A stretch of DNA of 10,724 nt, taken from Bacillota bacterium. Lineage in GTDB: Bacteria; Bacillota; Bacilli; Bacillales; Cytobacillaceae. Below the pieces are notes generated by a model. It ran no database searches. It was not told the origin of the DNA and worked only from the letters and a program-made list of their open reading frames with translations. The stretch lies in the NCBI GenBank assembly GCA_023387295.1, contig JAEWIG010000229.1, positions 1 to 10,724 on the forward strand. Direction: 5' to 3'. Position numbers and translations under genes: made by a program. Of the stretch, positions 1-6,924 are shown in pieces (the first letter of the stretch is position 1; every line of letters starts with the position of its first letter).

Positions 1-420
1 GCTGAATACGCGGCACGTCCATATCTTCAAAAAGTAACAGTACAATTGAGTGAGCAATTAAAAGAAGTGAAGGATAGTCATGCTTGTCCATGTTGCGGCG
101 AACCAGCTCGTTTGGCTTTAGTCGGGAAAAATGGCGGTAAAGAGATGACATGCCCACGTTGCCTGTGTAAATGGGATGTAAAGAAAATTAGCTGTGCTCA
201 TTGTGGTACGGAAGGTGATTTAGTCGTACTGAAGGTTGAAGGCGAAGATGCTTCTGAGGTTCATGCTTGCAATAAATGTAAAGGGTATACTAAAGTTATT
301 GATACAAGGAAATTTATTAAAAAGCAATCTCCAACATTGTTAGATGTGAAACATATTCATTTAGATTATATTGCTCAAGAAAAGGGCTATGGTATTCAGG
401 AAGAAACAGAAGTTCATTAA
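1..420 (+). CDS. fdhE: Formate dehydrogenase accessory protein FdhE-like, 3' part
   Basis: The frame is open from base 1, so this is the C-terminal part (139 residues) of a gene that starts before the window; the TTG at 46 is an internal codon. Four CxxC pairs are visible: CPCC, CPRC, CAHC and CNKC, between about bases 85 and 282. This is the paired rubredoxin-like, metal-binding layout of the FdhE family. FdhE proteins are cytoplasmic factors that bind formate dehydrogenase catalytic subunits and help their maturation. The molybdenum-cofactor genes that follow on the same strand fit this role, and a molybdenum-dependent formate dehydrogenase is likely encoded just upstream. A different small zinc-ribbon protein is possible, but the four-pair pattern and the context favour FdhE. 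Confidence 0.8.
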   Translation, partial: AEYAARPYLQKVTVQLSEQLKEVKDSHACPCCGEPARLALVGKNGGKEMTCPRCLCKWDVKKISCAHCGTEGDLVVLKVEGEDASEVHACNKCKGYTKVIDTRKFIKKQSPTLLDVKHIHLDYIAQEKGYGIQEETEVH

Positions 421-457
421 TCTTGTTATGTTTATTTAATGTAACTAAGCCGAAGCC

Positions 458-679
458 ATGATGCAGGCAACAGGAATGATTAACGCTGGTGGTAAGTTAA
501 GTAGGATGGGAACAATCAAAGCATTATTAACGATTAATAGGGAAACTGTTCTAATCAGTTATTTGGATGAGTACCAAGCGGCTGTACCTAATATTTATTG
601 CCAGCTTTATTCGTTATTTGCTGCATATCGTAAGAAAGCAATAGAAATTGCGAAAAAGAAAGCAGAGATTGAACAATGA
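458..679 (+). CDS. Small unrecognised protein in the molybdenum-cofactor operon
   Basis: This is an ORF of up to 73 residues that I do not recognise. Its TGA stop overlaps the moeA ATG in an ATGA junction, the usual sign of translational coupling, and this is the main support for it being a real gene. The protein has a hydrophobic middle part (around ALLTINRETVLISYLDEY) and a strongly basic, probably helical C-terminus (RKKAIEIAKKKAEIEQ). There is no signal peptide and no clear metal-binding motif. The start is uncertain: ATGs lie at 458, 461, 476 and 506, and none has a good Shine-Dalgarno site. A short regulatory or accessory protein, or a remnant of a longer gene, are both possible. Confidence 0.45.
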   Translation: MMQATGMINAGGKLSRMGTIKALLTINRETVLISYLDEYQAAVPNIYCQLYSLFAAYRKKAIEIAKKKAEIEQ

Positions 680-1902
680 AATTTTTCCAGGTTAAATCGG
701 TCGAAGAAACGTTCCAGTTAATAAATGAACAAATTCTCCCCTTAACTGAAAAGGTGAAGAAGCCACTATTTGAAGCGCTTCATTTCGTTTTAGCTGAAGA
801 TGTTTTTGCGTTAGAAAATGTTCCTGATTTTCGTCGTTCTACGGTAGATGGATTTGCAGTAAAGGCGCGGGATACGTTCGGTTCTTCAGAAAATATGCCG
901 GGGTTTTTGACACTTGTAGGGGAAGTTCATATGGGAGAGGCTCCATCACAAGTTATCCAGGCTACTGAGGCAATGTATGTACCGACAGGCGCGATGCTTC
1001 CTGAAGGAAGTGATGCGGTTGTCATGATCGAGCATTGCGAGAATATGAGTGGGCTCCTGAATGTTTATCGTCAATCGGCTCCAGGTGAAAATGTGATTTC
1101 GGTTGGAGAAGATATGAAAAAAGGTGAGCTTCTTTTAGCAAAAGGAACTAAGCTTCGTGCCCAAGAACTAGGAGCACTTGCTTCACAGGGAATTACAGAG
1201 GTTTCTGTCATTCGTAAACCAGTCATTGGTTATTTATCTTCTGGTGATGAAATTCTTCCAATTGAAGCGAAAGCGCTTGCTCCAGGTGAGATTAGAGATA
1301 TGAATGGCATAACAATTGGTGCACTTGTAAAAGAATGGGGTTTCTCGTTTGAATACGGTGGCATTGTGAAGGATAATCGTGAGGAATTCGAGCGGAAAGC
1401 GAAAGAATTGTTGGCAAAAACAGATTGCTTAGTCGTTTCTGGGGGAAGCTCAGTTGGTGCAAAAGACTATTCCGTCGACGTTATTCAGTCACTTGGTGAG
1501 CCTGGTGTCTTTGTACATGGTATCTCGATCAAACCAGGAAAGCCGACCATTCTATCAATGGCAAAAAATAAACCTGTTATCGGCTTACCAGGCCATCCAG
1601 CATCGGCAGTTATTATCTTCCGTCTGTTTGGTAAAGCAATCTTAGAACAGCTTCAAGGTGCATCTAAAAAAGAAAGACAGTTGACTTTTGCTAAAGTGAC
1701 TAAAAACATTCCTTCTGCAACAGGCAGAACAGATTACGTGAGAGTCCGACTATTTGAAGAAGATCAACAATGGTTTGCAGAACCGATATTTGGGAAATCG
1801 GGCTTGATTTCTACACTTGTTCAGAGTGATGGAATCATTGAAATTGCAGCACCAAGCGAAGGAGTTCAAAAAGGGGATCTCGTTCCAGTCAGATTATTAT
1901 AA
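676..1902 (+). CDS. moeA: Molybdopterin molybdotransferase MoeA
   Basis: MoeA inserts molybdate into adenylylated molybdopterin to give active molybdenum cofactor in the cytoplasm. The 408-residue length is normal for the family. The N-terminal domain holds STVDGFAV (Asp58, the position of the catalytic Asp in AMDGYA of other MoeAs) and PTGAMLPEGSDAVVMIE (103-119). The MPT-binding domain holds SSGDE (188-192), SGGSSVGAKDY (255-265), KPGKP (286-290) and GLPGHPASA (303-311). The C-terminal beta domain includes GRTDYVRVRL (350-359). The start overlaps the preceding small ORF by four bases, and its own ribosome binding site is weak, so translation may be coupled. The next gene is a second, larger MoeA homologue. 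Confidence 0.95.
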   Translation: MKFFQVKSVEETFQLINEQILPLTEKVKKPLFEALHFVLAEDVFALENVPDFRRSTVDGFAVKARDTFGSSENMPGFLTLVGEVHMGEAPSQVIQATEAMYVPTGAMLPEGSDAVVMIEHCENMSGLLNVYRQSAPGENVISVGEDMKKGELLLAKGTKLRAQELGALASQGITEVSVIRKPVIGYLSSGDEILPIEAKALAPGEIRDMNGITIGALVKEWGFSFEYGGIVKDNREEFERKAKELLAKTDCLVVSGGSSVGAKDYSVDVIQSLGEPGVFVHGISIKPGKPTILSMAKNKPVIGLPGHPASAVIIFRLFGKAILEQLQGASKKERQLTFAKVTKNIPSATGRTDYVRVRLFEEDQQWFAEPIFGKSGLISTLVQSDGIIEIAAPSEGVQKGDLVPVRLL

Positions 1903-2019
1903 TGAGTAGATAGGTATCGGCGCTTTATGCTTTTTTAGATATATATAGTGTATCAACTTCAAGTTAGATAAATGCAGGGATTGAAGAGCATAGCGCTTTT
2001 CTAGATAGGGGTTATAAAT
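1903..2019 (+). other. Structured spacer between the two moeA genes
   Basis: This 117-base spacer is the longest non-coding gap in the cofactor operon. An outer inverted repeat pairs GCGCTTTATGC (1920-1930) with GCATAGCGC (1988-1996), nine pairs with a two-T bulge. An inner one pairs CTTCAA (1957-1962) with TTGAAG (1981-1986). TAGATAGG occurs directly at 1907-1914 and 2002-2009, and GCGCTTT at 1920-1926 and 1993-1999. Four T residues follow the outer stem, too few and too far from a compact hairpin for a normal terminator. The second TAGATAGG runs into the ribosome binding site of the next gene. A folded leader, an attenuator or an mRNA-processing element would fit; it does not look like a known riboswitch to me. 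Confidence 0.4.
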
Positions 2020-3945
2020 ATGACATCTTTTCATTTTAAAAGGAAGGTATACTTGCAGGACGAGCCCCGCCTCGAGGCTAAGAAGCAGATGCTTTCTCAT
2101 TTTCAGCCAAATAGAAAAATAGAGTGGGTAAATAGCGCGAATTCACTAGGGAGAGTGACGGCAGAGCCTGTTTATGCGAATTATTCCATGCCACAGTATC
2201 ATGCATCAGCAATGGATGGTATTGCTGTATGCGCGGAAAATACCTACTCGGCTCACGAACAAAATCCTATTCAGTTAAAACGAAATGAAGATTTTATTTA
2301 TGTTGATACGGGAAATCAAATCCCCTCGCCATTTGATGCCGTCATCATGATTGAAAATGTAGAAGAACTAGACGAAAATACGGTGGAAATCATTGAACCT
2401 GCTTCTCCATGGCAGCATATTCGCCCTATCGGTGAGGACATTGTTCAAGAGGAAATGCTTTTTCCTCAAGGACATATTATTCGACCTGTCGATATCGGTG
2501 TTTTACTTGCATCGCGCTCGATAACAGTTCCAGTGATCCAAAAACCAGTCGTGACGGTCATTCCAACCGGAAATGAACTTGTCGAGGCAAATGGCTCAGC
2601 AGATCCTGGCAAATTAGTTGAATTTAATGGTGCAACGATCTCAAATTACATACATGAATGGGGCGGGGAGCCTCGTCTACATCCAATAGTGAAAGATGAG
2701 CCTGAGCAAATAAAAAGCGTGCTCTTAGAAGCAGCAGAGAAATCGGATATTGTTGTTATTAATGCAGGTTCATCTGCTGGTTCCAAAGACTATACGGTTC
2801 ATATTATTGAAGAAATTGGCGAAGTATATACACATGGTGTAGCAACGAGACCAGGAAAACCTGTCATTATTGGTAAAATTAATAGCACCATTATTATAGG
2901 CGTTCCCGGCTATCCAGTATCAGCTTATCTAGCGCTTGAATGGTTTGTACGGCCTTTGATTTGCGAGTATTTACAAATTGCAGAACCCAAAAGGCAAACA
3001 TTAAAGGTAAAATTAGGACGTCGCATTGTTGGAACAATGGGAGCTGAAGATTTTATCCGTATGAATGTTGGCTTTGTAAACGGAGAATTTATTGCTAATC
3101 CTCTTTCAAGAGCAGCTGGCGTAACGATGTCTTTAGTTCGTGCAGACGGACTTCTTGTTATTCCATCAACCCAGCTTGGGTATGAACAAGGGGAATATGT
3201 AGAATTAGAATTATTAAAACCTCTTGAGGAAATTAAAGATTCGATTGTTTTTATTGGAAGTCACGATTTAACGATCGATATTCTCTCTTCTCAATTGAAA
3301 AAAGTGAAAAAAACCGCTAAGCTAATGTCGTCCCATGTGGGGAGCTTAGCAGGGATTATGGCCATTAAAAAAGGGGAAGCTCATGTTGCAGGAATCCACC
3401 TTTTAGATCCTGATACAAAGGAGTATAATACATCTTATATTAAGAAGTTTTTAGCAAATGAAGATGTTGTCCTCTATCCATTTTTAAAACGAAAACAAGG
3501 CTGGCTCTTGCCAGAAGGCAATCCACTTCAAATAAACACAGTTAAAGATATTAATGAAAAGCAGGCTCAATTCGTCAACCGTCAGAAAGGTGCAGGCACT
3601 AGAATCCTTTTTGATTTGCTTTTAAGAGAAGCGGGCTTAAATGCGGACGAAATAGTTGGATATGACCGTGAAATGTTCTCGCACTTAAGTGTCGCAGCAG
3701 AGGTTAAAGGAAATCGCAAAGCTTGCGGTTTAGGAATCTATCCAGCAGCACGGTCAATGGGACTTGATTTTATCCCAGTAGCCGATGAGCATTATGATTT
3801 ATTAATGACAAGAGCCTTCTTTGAAAGTGAGCAAGGACAATCTATAATAGATGTTATTCAGTCTGAGGAATTTAAAGAAAATGTAGAGAAAATTGGCGGA
3901 TATTCCATCGAAGTAAAACCAGAGCCAATCTATTTCAAAAACTAA
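2020..3945 (+). CDS. MoeA-like molybdotransferase fused to a PBP-like substrate-binding domain
   Basis: This 641-residue protein has two parts. Residues 1-400 are a complete MoeA: SAMDGIAV (Asp66), VDTGNQIPSPFDAVIMIE (95-112), PTGNELVE (182-189), NAGSSAGSKDYTV (248-260), RPGKPVIIG (277-285), GVPGYPVSA (294-302) and GAEDFIRMNVG (341-351). Residues about 405-641 form a periplasmic-binding-protein-like fold of the type found in molybdate/LysR-type binding proteins, with IGSHDLTIDIL (412-422) and NRQKGAGTRILFDLLL (520-535). No signal peptide is present, so the binding domain is cytoplasmic. The likely role is molybdate (or tungstate) sensing or delivery at the insertion step; this is inference. 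Residue 185 is Asn where the upstream MoeA has Asp (GNE against GDE). TAGGGG before the ATG at 2020 serves as ribosome binding site. Confidence 0.92.
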   Translation: MTSFHFKRKVYLQDEPRLEAKKQMLSHFQPNRKIEWVNSANSLGRVTAEPVYANYSMPQYHASAMDGIAVCAENTYSAHEQNPIQLKRNEDFIYVDTGNQIPSPFDAVIMIENVEELDENTVEIIEPASPWQHIRPIGEDIVQEEMLFPQGHIIRPVDIGVLLASRSITVPVIQKPVVTVIPTGNELVEANGSADPGKLVEFNGATISNYIHEWGGEPRLHPIVKDEPEQIKSVLLEAAEKSDIVVINAGSSAGSKDYTVHIIEEIGEVYTHGVATRPGKPVIIGKINSTIIIGVPGYPVSAYLALEWFVRPLICEYLQIAEPKRQTLKVKLGRRIVGTMGAEDFIRMNVGFVNGEFIANPLSRAAGVTMSLVRADGLLVIPSTQLGYEQGEYVELELLKPLEEIKDSIVFIGSHDLTIDILSSQLKKVKKTAKLMSSHVGSLAGIMAIKKGEAHVAGIHLLDPDTKEYNTSYIKKFLANEDVVLYPFLKRKQGWLLPEGNPLQINTVKDINEKQAQFVNRQKGAGTRILFDLLLREAGLNADEIVGYDREMFSHLSVAAEVKGNRKACGLGIYPAARSMGLDFIPVADEHYDLLMTRAFFESEQGQSIIDVIQSEEFKENVEKIGGYSIEVKPEPIYFKN

Positions 3946-3955
3946 GGGTGATAAT

Positions 3956-4417
3956 ATGTACCAAATATCGAAGGAACCAATCGTGATTCAGGAAGTAGTT
4001 GATAAGGTTGTTCAGCGTGAAGCAGGAGCGATTGCAACCTTTATCGGAACGGTTCGCGAACTGACTCATGGCAAAAAAACGCTCTATCTTATTTATGAAG
4101 CATATGAACCAATGGCTATAAAAAAGCTTGAGCAAATCGGTGAAGAAGTAAAGCAAAAATGGCCAGGAGCAGAAGTAGCCATAACTCATCGTGTCGGAAA
4201 ATTGGATATTACAGATATTGCAGTTGTGACGGCAGTTTCAACACCACACCGTGCAGCTTCATATGAAGCGAGCCGCTATATCATTGAACGAATTAAAGAG
4301 ATTGTCCCTATTTGGAAAAAAGAGCATTGGGAAGATGGCGAGGAATGGGTTGGCAATCAGCTTGAAACAGTAGCATATCCAAAAGGAAAACCAGAGGAGA
4401 AGGACTTAAATGAATAA
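3956..4417 (+). CDS. moaE: Molybdopterin synthase catalytic subunit MoaE
   Basis: MoaE is the large subunit of molybdopterin synthase; it moves sulfur from thiocarboxylated MoaD onto cyclic pyranopterin monophosphate. The 153 residues match the family length. Visible family motifs are ATFIGTVRE (27-35), YEAYEPMA (47-54), THRVGKLDI (77-85), TPHRAASYEA (96-105) and VPIWKKEHW (117-125), which carries the active-site lysine region. The ribosome binding site AAGGGTGAT overlaps the stop of the preceding gene. The 3' end overlaps moaD by eight bases in another frame, consistent with coupled synthesis of the two subunits. Confidence 0.96.
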   Translation: MYQISKEPIVIQEVVDKVVQREAGAIATFIGTVRELTHGKKTLYLIYEAYEPMAIKKLEQIGEEVKQKWPGAEVAITHRVGKLDITDIAVVTAVSTPHRAASYEASRYIIERIKEIVPIWKKEHWEDGEEWVGNQLETVAYPKGKPEEKDLNE

Positions 4418-4643
4418 AATTCTATTTTTTGCTCATTTACGGGATGTTGCAGGTCAAGATGCGATTGAAATGGATGCAAAAGGCATAACAGTTGCTGAAT
4501 TGAAACAAAAAATTACAGAGAAATATGAAGCAGCTAACCTAGAGAATGTGATGACTGCTATCAATGAAGAATTTGCTTCCGATGATGAAGTGATTCAAGC
4601 AGGAGATTTAATCGCCTTTATTCCCCCTGTAAGTGGAGGCTGA
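4410..4643 (+). CDS. moaD: Molybdopterin synthase sulfur-carrier subunit MoaD
   Basis: This 77-residue ubiquitin-like sulfur carrier ends in PPVSGG. The terminal Gly-Gly is the site that is adenylated by MoeB and then converted to a thiocarboxylate before insertion into the MoaE active site. Its length and the KILFFAHLRDVAGQDAIE start are typical of the family. AGGAGAAGGA (4395-4404) is the ribosome binding site, inside the end of moaE. The adenylyltransferase gene follows 19 bases downstream. Confidence 0.95.
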   Translation: MNKILFFAHLRDVAGQDAIEMDAKGITVAELKQKITEKYEAANLENVMTAINEEFASDDEVIQAGDLIAFIPPVSGG

Positions 4644-4662
4644 TTAGAGAGGGGTTAGAGCA

Positions 4663-5682
4663 ATGAACGAAAGATATTCTAGGCAAATTTTATTCCCGTC
4701 GATTGGAAAAATCGGACAGGAGAAAATTCGTTCAAAGCATGTACTAATGATTGGTGCTGGAGCTCTTGGTTCTGGGAATGCAGAAATGCTAACGAGAGCA
4801 GGAGTAGGGAAACTAACGATTATCGACCGTGATTATGTAGAAGAATCGAATCTCCAAAGACAGCAGCTCTATACAGAGCAGGATGTTGCCGATAAAATGC
4901 CCAAAGCAGCAGCTGCTGCGAAAAGGCTGCGTGAAATAAATTCAGAAGTTCATATTCATCCGATTGTTACCGATGCGACGCCTGAATTATTAGTCGATCT
5001 CCTTGGTGATGTCGATTTAATAATTGATGCAACGGATAATTTTGAGACGAGAATGATGATCAATGATCTTTCTCAAAAGTATCGGATTCCGTGGATTTAC
5101 GGAGCTTGTGTGGGCAGCTTTGGAATGAGTTTAACCATTATTCCGGGCAAAACCCCTTGTTTAAATTGCTTGTTGAAGAAAATCCCGATACAAGGGTTAA
5201 CATGTGATACAGGTGGCATTATCGCGCCAGCAGCCCAAATGGCTATTTCTCATCAAGTTGCGGAAGCGTTGAAAATTCTTGTTGAAGATTGGGAAGCTGT
5301 TCGAACGTCTTTTGTCAGCTTTGACTTATGGAGAAACCAATATACAAGTATGAAGATTACGAAGGCGAAGGATGAGCATTGCTTGTCGTGTGGAGAGAAT
5401 CCTACCTATCCATATTTAGACAGTGAAAACATGATGAAATCTACCGTTCTTTGTGGAAGAGATACCGTTCAAATTCGTCCACCTAAACAGGGAGAAGTTC
5501 AATTAGATGCACTGTCCAGGCAGCTGAAATCACTTGGATATCAAGTGAAGGGTAATCCTTATTTGATTTCAGTAGAGATGGATGAGCAACGTCTCGTCAT
5601 ATTTAATGACGGACGGGCACTTATTCATGGTACGAAGGATTTAACACAAGCAAAAGCAATCTATCAGCGTCTACTTGGTTAG
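4663..5682 (+). CDS. moeB: MoeB/ThiF-family sulfur-carrier adenylyltransferase
   Basis: This enzyme adenylates the C-terminal glycine of MoaD using ATP. The E1-like domain (about 1-245) shows MIGAGALGSG (29-38, nucleotide loop), IDRDYVEESNLQRQQLY (54-70, with the ATP-binding Asp and Arg), DATDNFETR (122-130), GLTCDTGG (178-185, candidate active-site Cys181), and a zinc site from CLNC (166-169) and CLSC (240-243). Residues about 255-339 form an extra C-terminal domain that does not look like rhodanese. ThiF for thiamine synthesis is the alternative, but the position directly after moaD favours the cofactor role. AGAGAGGGG precedes the ATG at 4663, and a terminator follows the stop. Confidence 0.9.
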   Translation: MNERYSRQILFPSIGKIGQEKIRSKHVLMIGAGALGSGNAEMLTRAGVGKLTIIDRDYVEESNLQRQQLYTEQDVADKMPKAAAAAKRLREINSEVHIHPIVTDATPELLVDLLGDVDLIIDATDNFETRMMINDLSQKYRIPWIYGACVGSFGMSLTIIPGKTPCLNCLLKKIPIQGLTCDTGGIIAPAAQMAISHQVAEALKILVEDWEAVRTSFVSFDLWRNQYTSMKITKAKDEHCLSCGENPTYPYLDSENMMKSTVLCGRDTVQIRPPKQGEVQLDALSRQLKSLGYQVKGNPYLISVEMDEQRLVIFNDGRALIHGTKDLTQAKAIYQRLLG

Positions 5683-5689
5683 AACGAAG

Positions 5690-5722
5690 TCCCTTTTCAC
5701 TCATGTGGAGAGGGATTTTTTT
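5690..5722 (+). terminator. Intrinsic terminator of the molybdenum-cofactor operon
   Basis: TCCCTTTTCAC (5690-5700) pairs with GTGGAGAGGGA (5705-5715), an 11-bp stem that includes two G-U pairs, around a four-base loop. Seven T residues follow (5716-5722). It lies eight bases after the moeB stop. Confidence 0.9.
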
Positions 5723-5727
5723 GCGTT

Positions 5728-5899
5728 ATGCGCGAATCTGTCGGGATATGCACGATTTCTGAGATATATGCGCGATTTTGTTGGGATATGCACGATTTCT
5801 GAGATATATGCGCGATTCTGTTGGGATATGCGCGATTTCTAAGATATATGCGCGAATCTGTCGGGATATGCACGATTTCTGAAATATATGCACGCTTTC
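5728..5899. repeat. Tandem repeat, four 40-bp units of two 20-bp halves
   Basis: Units start at 5728, 5768, 5808 and 5848, with a diverged partial fifth unit from 5888. Each has half A, of the type ATGCGCGATTCTGTTGGGAT, and half B, of the type ATGCACGATTTCTGAGATAT. The halves are related to each other (shared ATGCRCGA start), so the basic period is 20 bp. Half A of units 1 and 4 is identical, and the copies differ at only a few bases. The array lies between the moeB terminator and the next promoter. It creates an antisense ORF with repeated HIS/YIS peptides, which is an artefact of the repeat. The function is unknown; similar short arrays occur between genes in Bacillaceae. Confidence 0.93.
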
Positions 5900-5944
5900 C
5901 AGAATTCAAGTAAGTTTCTTCAATCGTATATATCACTACGTTCA

Positions 5945-5953
5945 TGTTATAAT
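5945..5953 (+). promoter_or_regulatory. Extended -10 promoter for the 5984-6853 genes
   Basis: TGTTATAAT gives an extended -10 (TG at 5945-5946) with a perfect TATAAT at 5948-5953. No good -35 is present at 17 bases; TCGTAT at 5924-5929 is weak, as expected when the extended -10 compensates. Transcription would start near 5960, giving a leader of about 24 bases. Confidence 0.65.
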
Positions 5954-5983
5954 AATTGTGGAATAATTTAGGGAATGATGAAG

Positions 5984-6163
5984 ATGACAAAAAGAATCGA
6001 TTGTTTTAAGTGTGAATTTTTTTATGTTACATGGGATAATCGTTATCCAAAGGGGTGTAAAGCTTTTCAATTTAAGACAGCGGGATTGCCTTCAGTAGAG
6101 GTTCTTCGTGCATCTGGTCAGCCATGCTTACGATTCTCGAAAAAGATGAATGGCGAAAAGTAG
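5984..6163 (+). CDS. Small four-cysteine protein, probably metal-binding
   Basis: This 59-residue protein has Cys7, Cys10, Cys25 and Cys48 in a CxxC...GC...PC pattern, plus the motifs CEFFYVTWDNRYPKGCKAF and SGQPCLRF. Four cysteines in so small a protein suggest a zinc or iron-sulfur site. Similar short proteins occur widely in bacteria and are sometimes labelled uracil-DNA glycosylase; it is far too short to be that enzyme, and the label may reflect neighbourhood with ung. I chose the ATG at 5984 because AGGGA (5970-5974) is then nine bases away; the ATGs at 5975 and 5978 are too close to it. It is the first gene of the unit with the YwdI-like and YwdK-like genes. Confidence 0.75.
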   Translation: MTKRIDCFKCEFFYVTWDNRYPKGCKAFQFKTAGLPSVEVLRASGQPCLRFSKKMNGEK

Positions 6164-6174
6164 AGGTGAAAGGA

Positions 6175-6438
6175 TTGAACATTTCCGTAAATCAATTATT
6201 ATCGAAAATGGAAAGCGAATTAATAGAAGCCAGAGCGAGCAGAGATGGTGCTCAAATGCGCGAGAAAGTATATGCGATTAAATCATTATGTGATTTAATT
6301 TTAGAGACACCATTGTCTTCTACTATGAAAACAAATGACACTACCTCAAATGTTCAGCTGGCTGCTCGCCCATTAGCAACGAATGACAACCAATTACAAG
6401 TGGATGAAGCAAATGGGGATTCGATCTTTGATTTTTAA
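6175..6438 (+). CDS. YwdI-like protein (DUF5327 type)
   Basis: This 87-residue soluble protein begins (M)NISVNQLLSKMESELIEARA and has a helical N-terminal half (ISVNQLL...KVYAIKSLCDLILE) followed by a polar, low-complexity tail ending DSIFDF. The pattern matches the YwdI family of Bacillus, whose function is not known. The best start is TTG at 6175, because AGAGGTGA (6162-6169) lies five bases upstream. The frame stays open back to an ATG at 6124, but that lies inside the preceding gene without a ribosome binding site. The gap to the preceding stop is 11 bases, so the two genes are cotranscribed. Confidence 0.75.
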   Translation: MNISVNQLLSKMESELIEARASRDGAQMREKVYAIKSLCDLILETPLSSTMKTNDTTSNVQLAARPLATNDNQLQVDEANGDSIFDF

Positions 6439-6481
6439 CTAAGTAAATGCGAATAGAATAAGAGGGATGGGGATTAGGATT

Positions 6482-6853
6482 ATGAAAGTATTTATTATTC
6501 TTGGGGCATTAAATGCCTTTTTATCCGTGGCATTAGGAGCTTTTGGAGCACATGGACTTGAAAAAATGGTTGAACCGAAGTATTTGGAAACTTGGAATAC
6601 GGGTGTTCAGTATCAGATGTTTCATGCGGGAGGCCTATTAATTATTGGCGTATTGCTTAGTAAGTTACCAGGTAATGCCCTTCTTTCTTGGTCAGGCTGG
6701 TTCATGTTAATCGGTATTATCATTTTCTCAGGGAGTTTATATGTATTGGTGTTAACGAAAATAGGGGTATTAGGCGCCATTACACCGATTGGCGGCGTAT
6801 CGTTCCTAGTTGCTTGGGTTTTATTGATTATCGCAGCAGTAAAGCATATGTAA
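6482..6853 (+). CDS. DUF423 family membrane protein (YwdK-like)
   Basis: This 123-residue integral membrane protein has four predicted helices, at about 3-22, 45-60, 68-90 and 97-120. The family signatures GAFGAHGL (19-26) and QYQMFHAGGLL (43-53) are clear. The biochemical role of DUF423 proteins is not established. I prefer the ATG at 6482 over the one at 6467: it gives the family's usual MKVFIILGAL start and places ATGGGGAT at a useful distance, while at 6467 the AGAGGG abuts the start codon. The gene is the last of its unit and ends before the bidirectional terminator. Confidence 0.88.
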   Translation: MKVFIILGALNAFLSVALGAFGAHGLEKMVEPKYLETWNTGVQYQMFHAGGLLIIGVLLSKLPGNALLSWSGWFMLIGIIIFSGSLYVLVLTKIGVLGAITPIGGVSFLVAWVLLIIAAVKHM

Positions 6854-6881
6854 GGGAAGATAATAGAAAAACGCTATATAT

Positions 6882-6919
6882 AAAAAGCTTTGGCACCATT
6901 TCCGTGCCAAAGCTTTTTT
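6882..6919. terminator. Bidirectional terminator between the DUF423 gene and gerQ
   Basis: AAAAAGCTTTGGCAC (6882-6896) and GTGCCAAAGCTTTTT (6904-6918) form a perfect 15-bp inverted repeat around a seven-base loop. A-rich and T-rich edges on either side allow termination of both convergent transcripts. Confidence 0.95.
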
Positions 6920-6924
6920 ACAAA

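Noticed and set aside
1454..1645. 63-aa ORF inside moeA
   Set aside because: It is an alternative frame of a strongly conserved coding region, with no ribosome binding site or recognisable product.
1897..2100. 67-aa minus-strand ORF across the moeA spacer
   Set aside because: It runs against the operon and overlaps both moeA genes; its A+T-rich composition explains the open frame.
3935..4189. 84-aa minus-strand ORF over moaE
   Set aside because: It is a shadow of moaE, rich in Phe and Leu as expected from reading a Lys/Glu-rich gene backwards.
5728..5899. CRISPR array
   Set aside because: The units are contiguous, with no unique spacers between them, and no cas genes are nearby.
5697..5990. 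97-aa antisense ORF with repeated AYISEIVHIPTDSRI peptides
   Set aside because: It is produced by reading the 40-bp tandem array backwards. The peptide recurs after three units (120 bp) because the unit length is not a multiple of three. It has no ribosome binding site and overlaps a terminator and a promoter.
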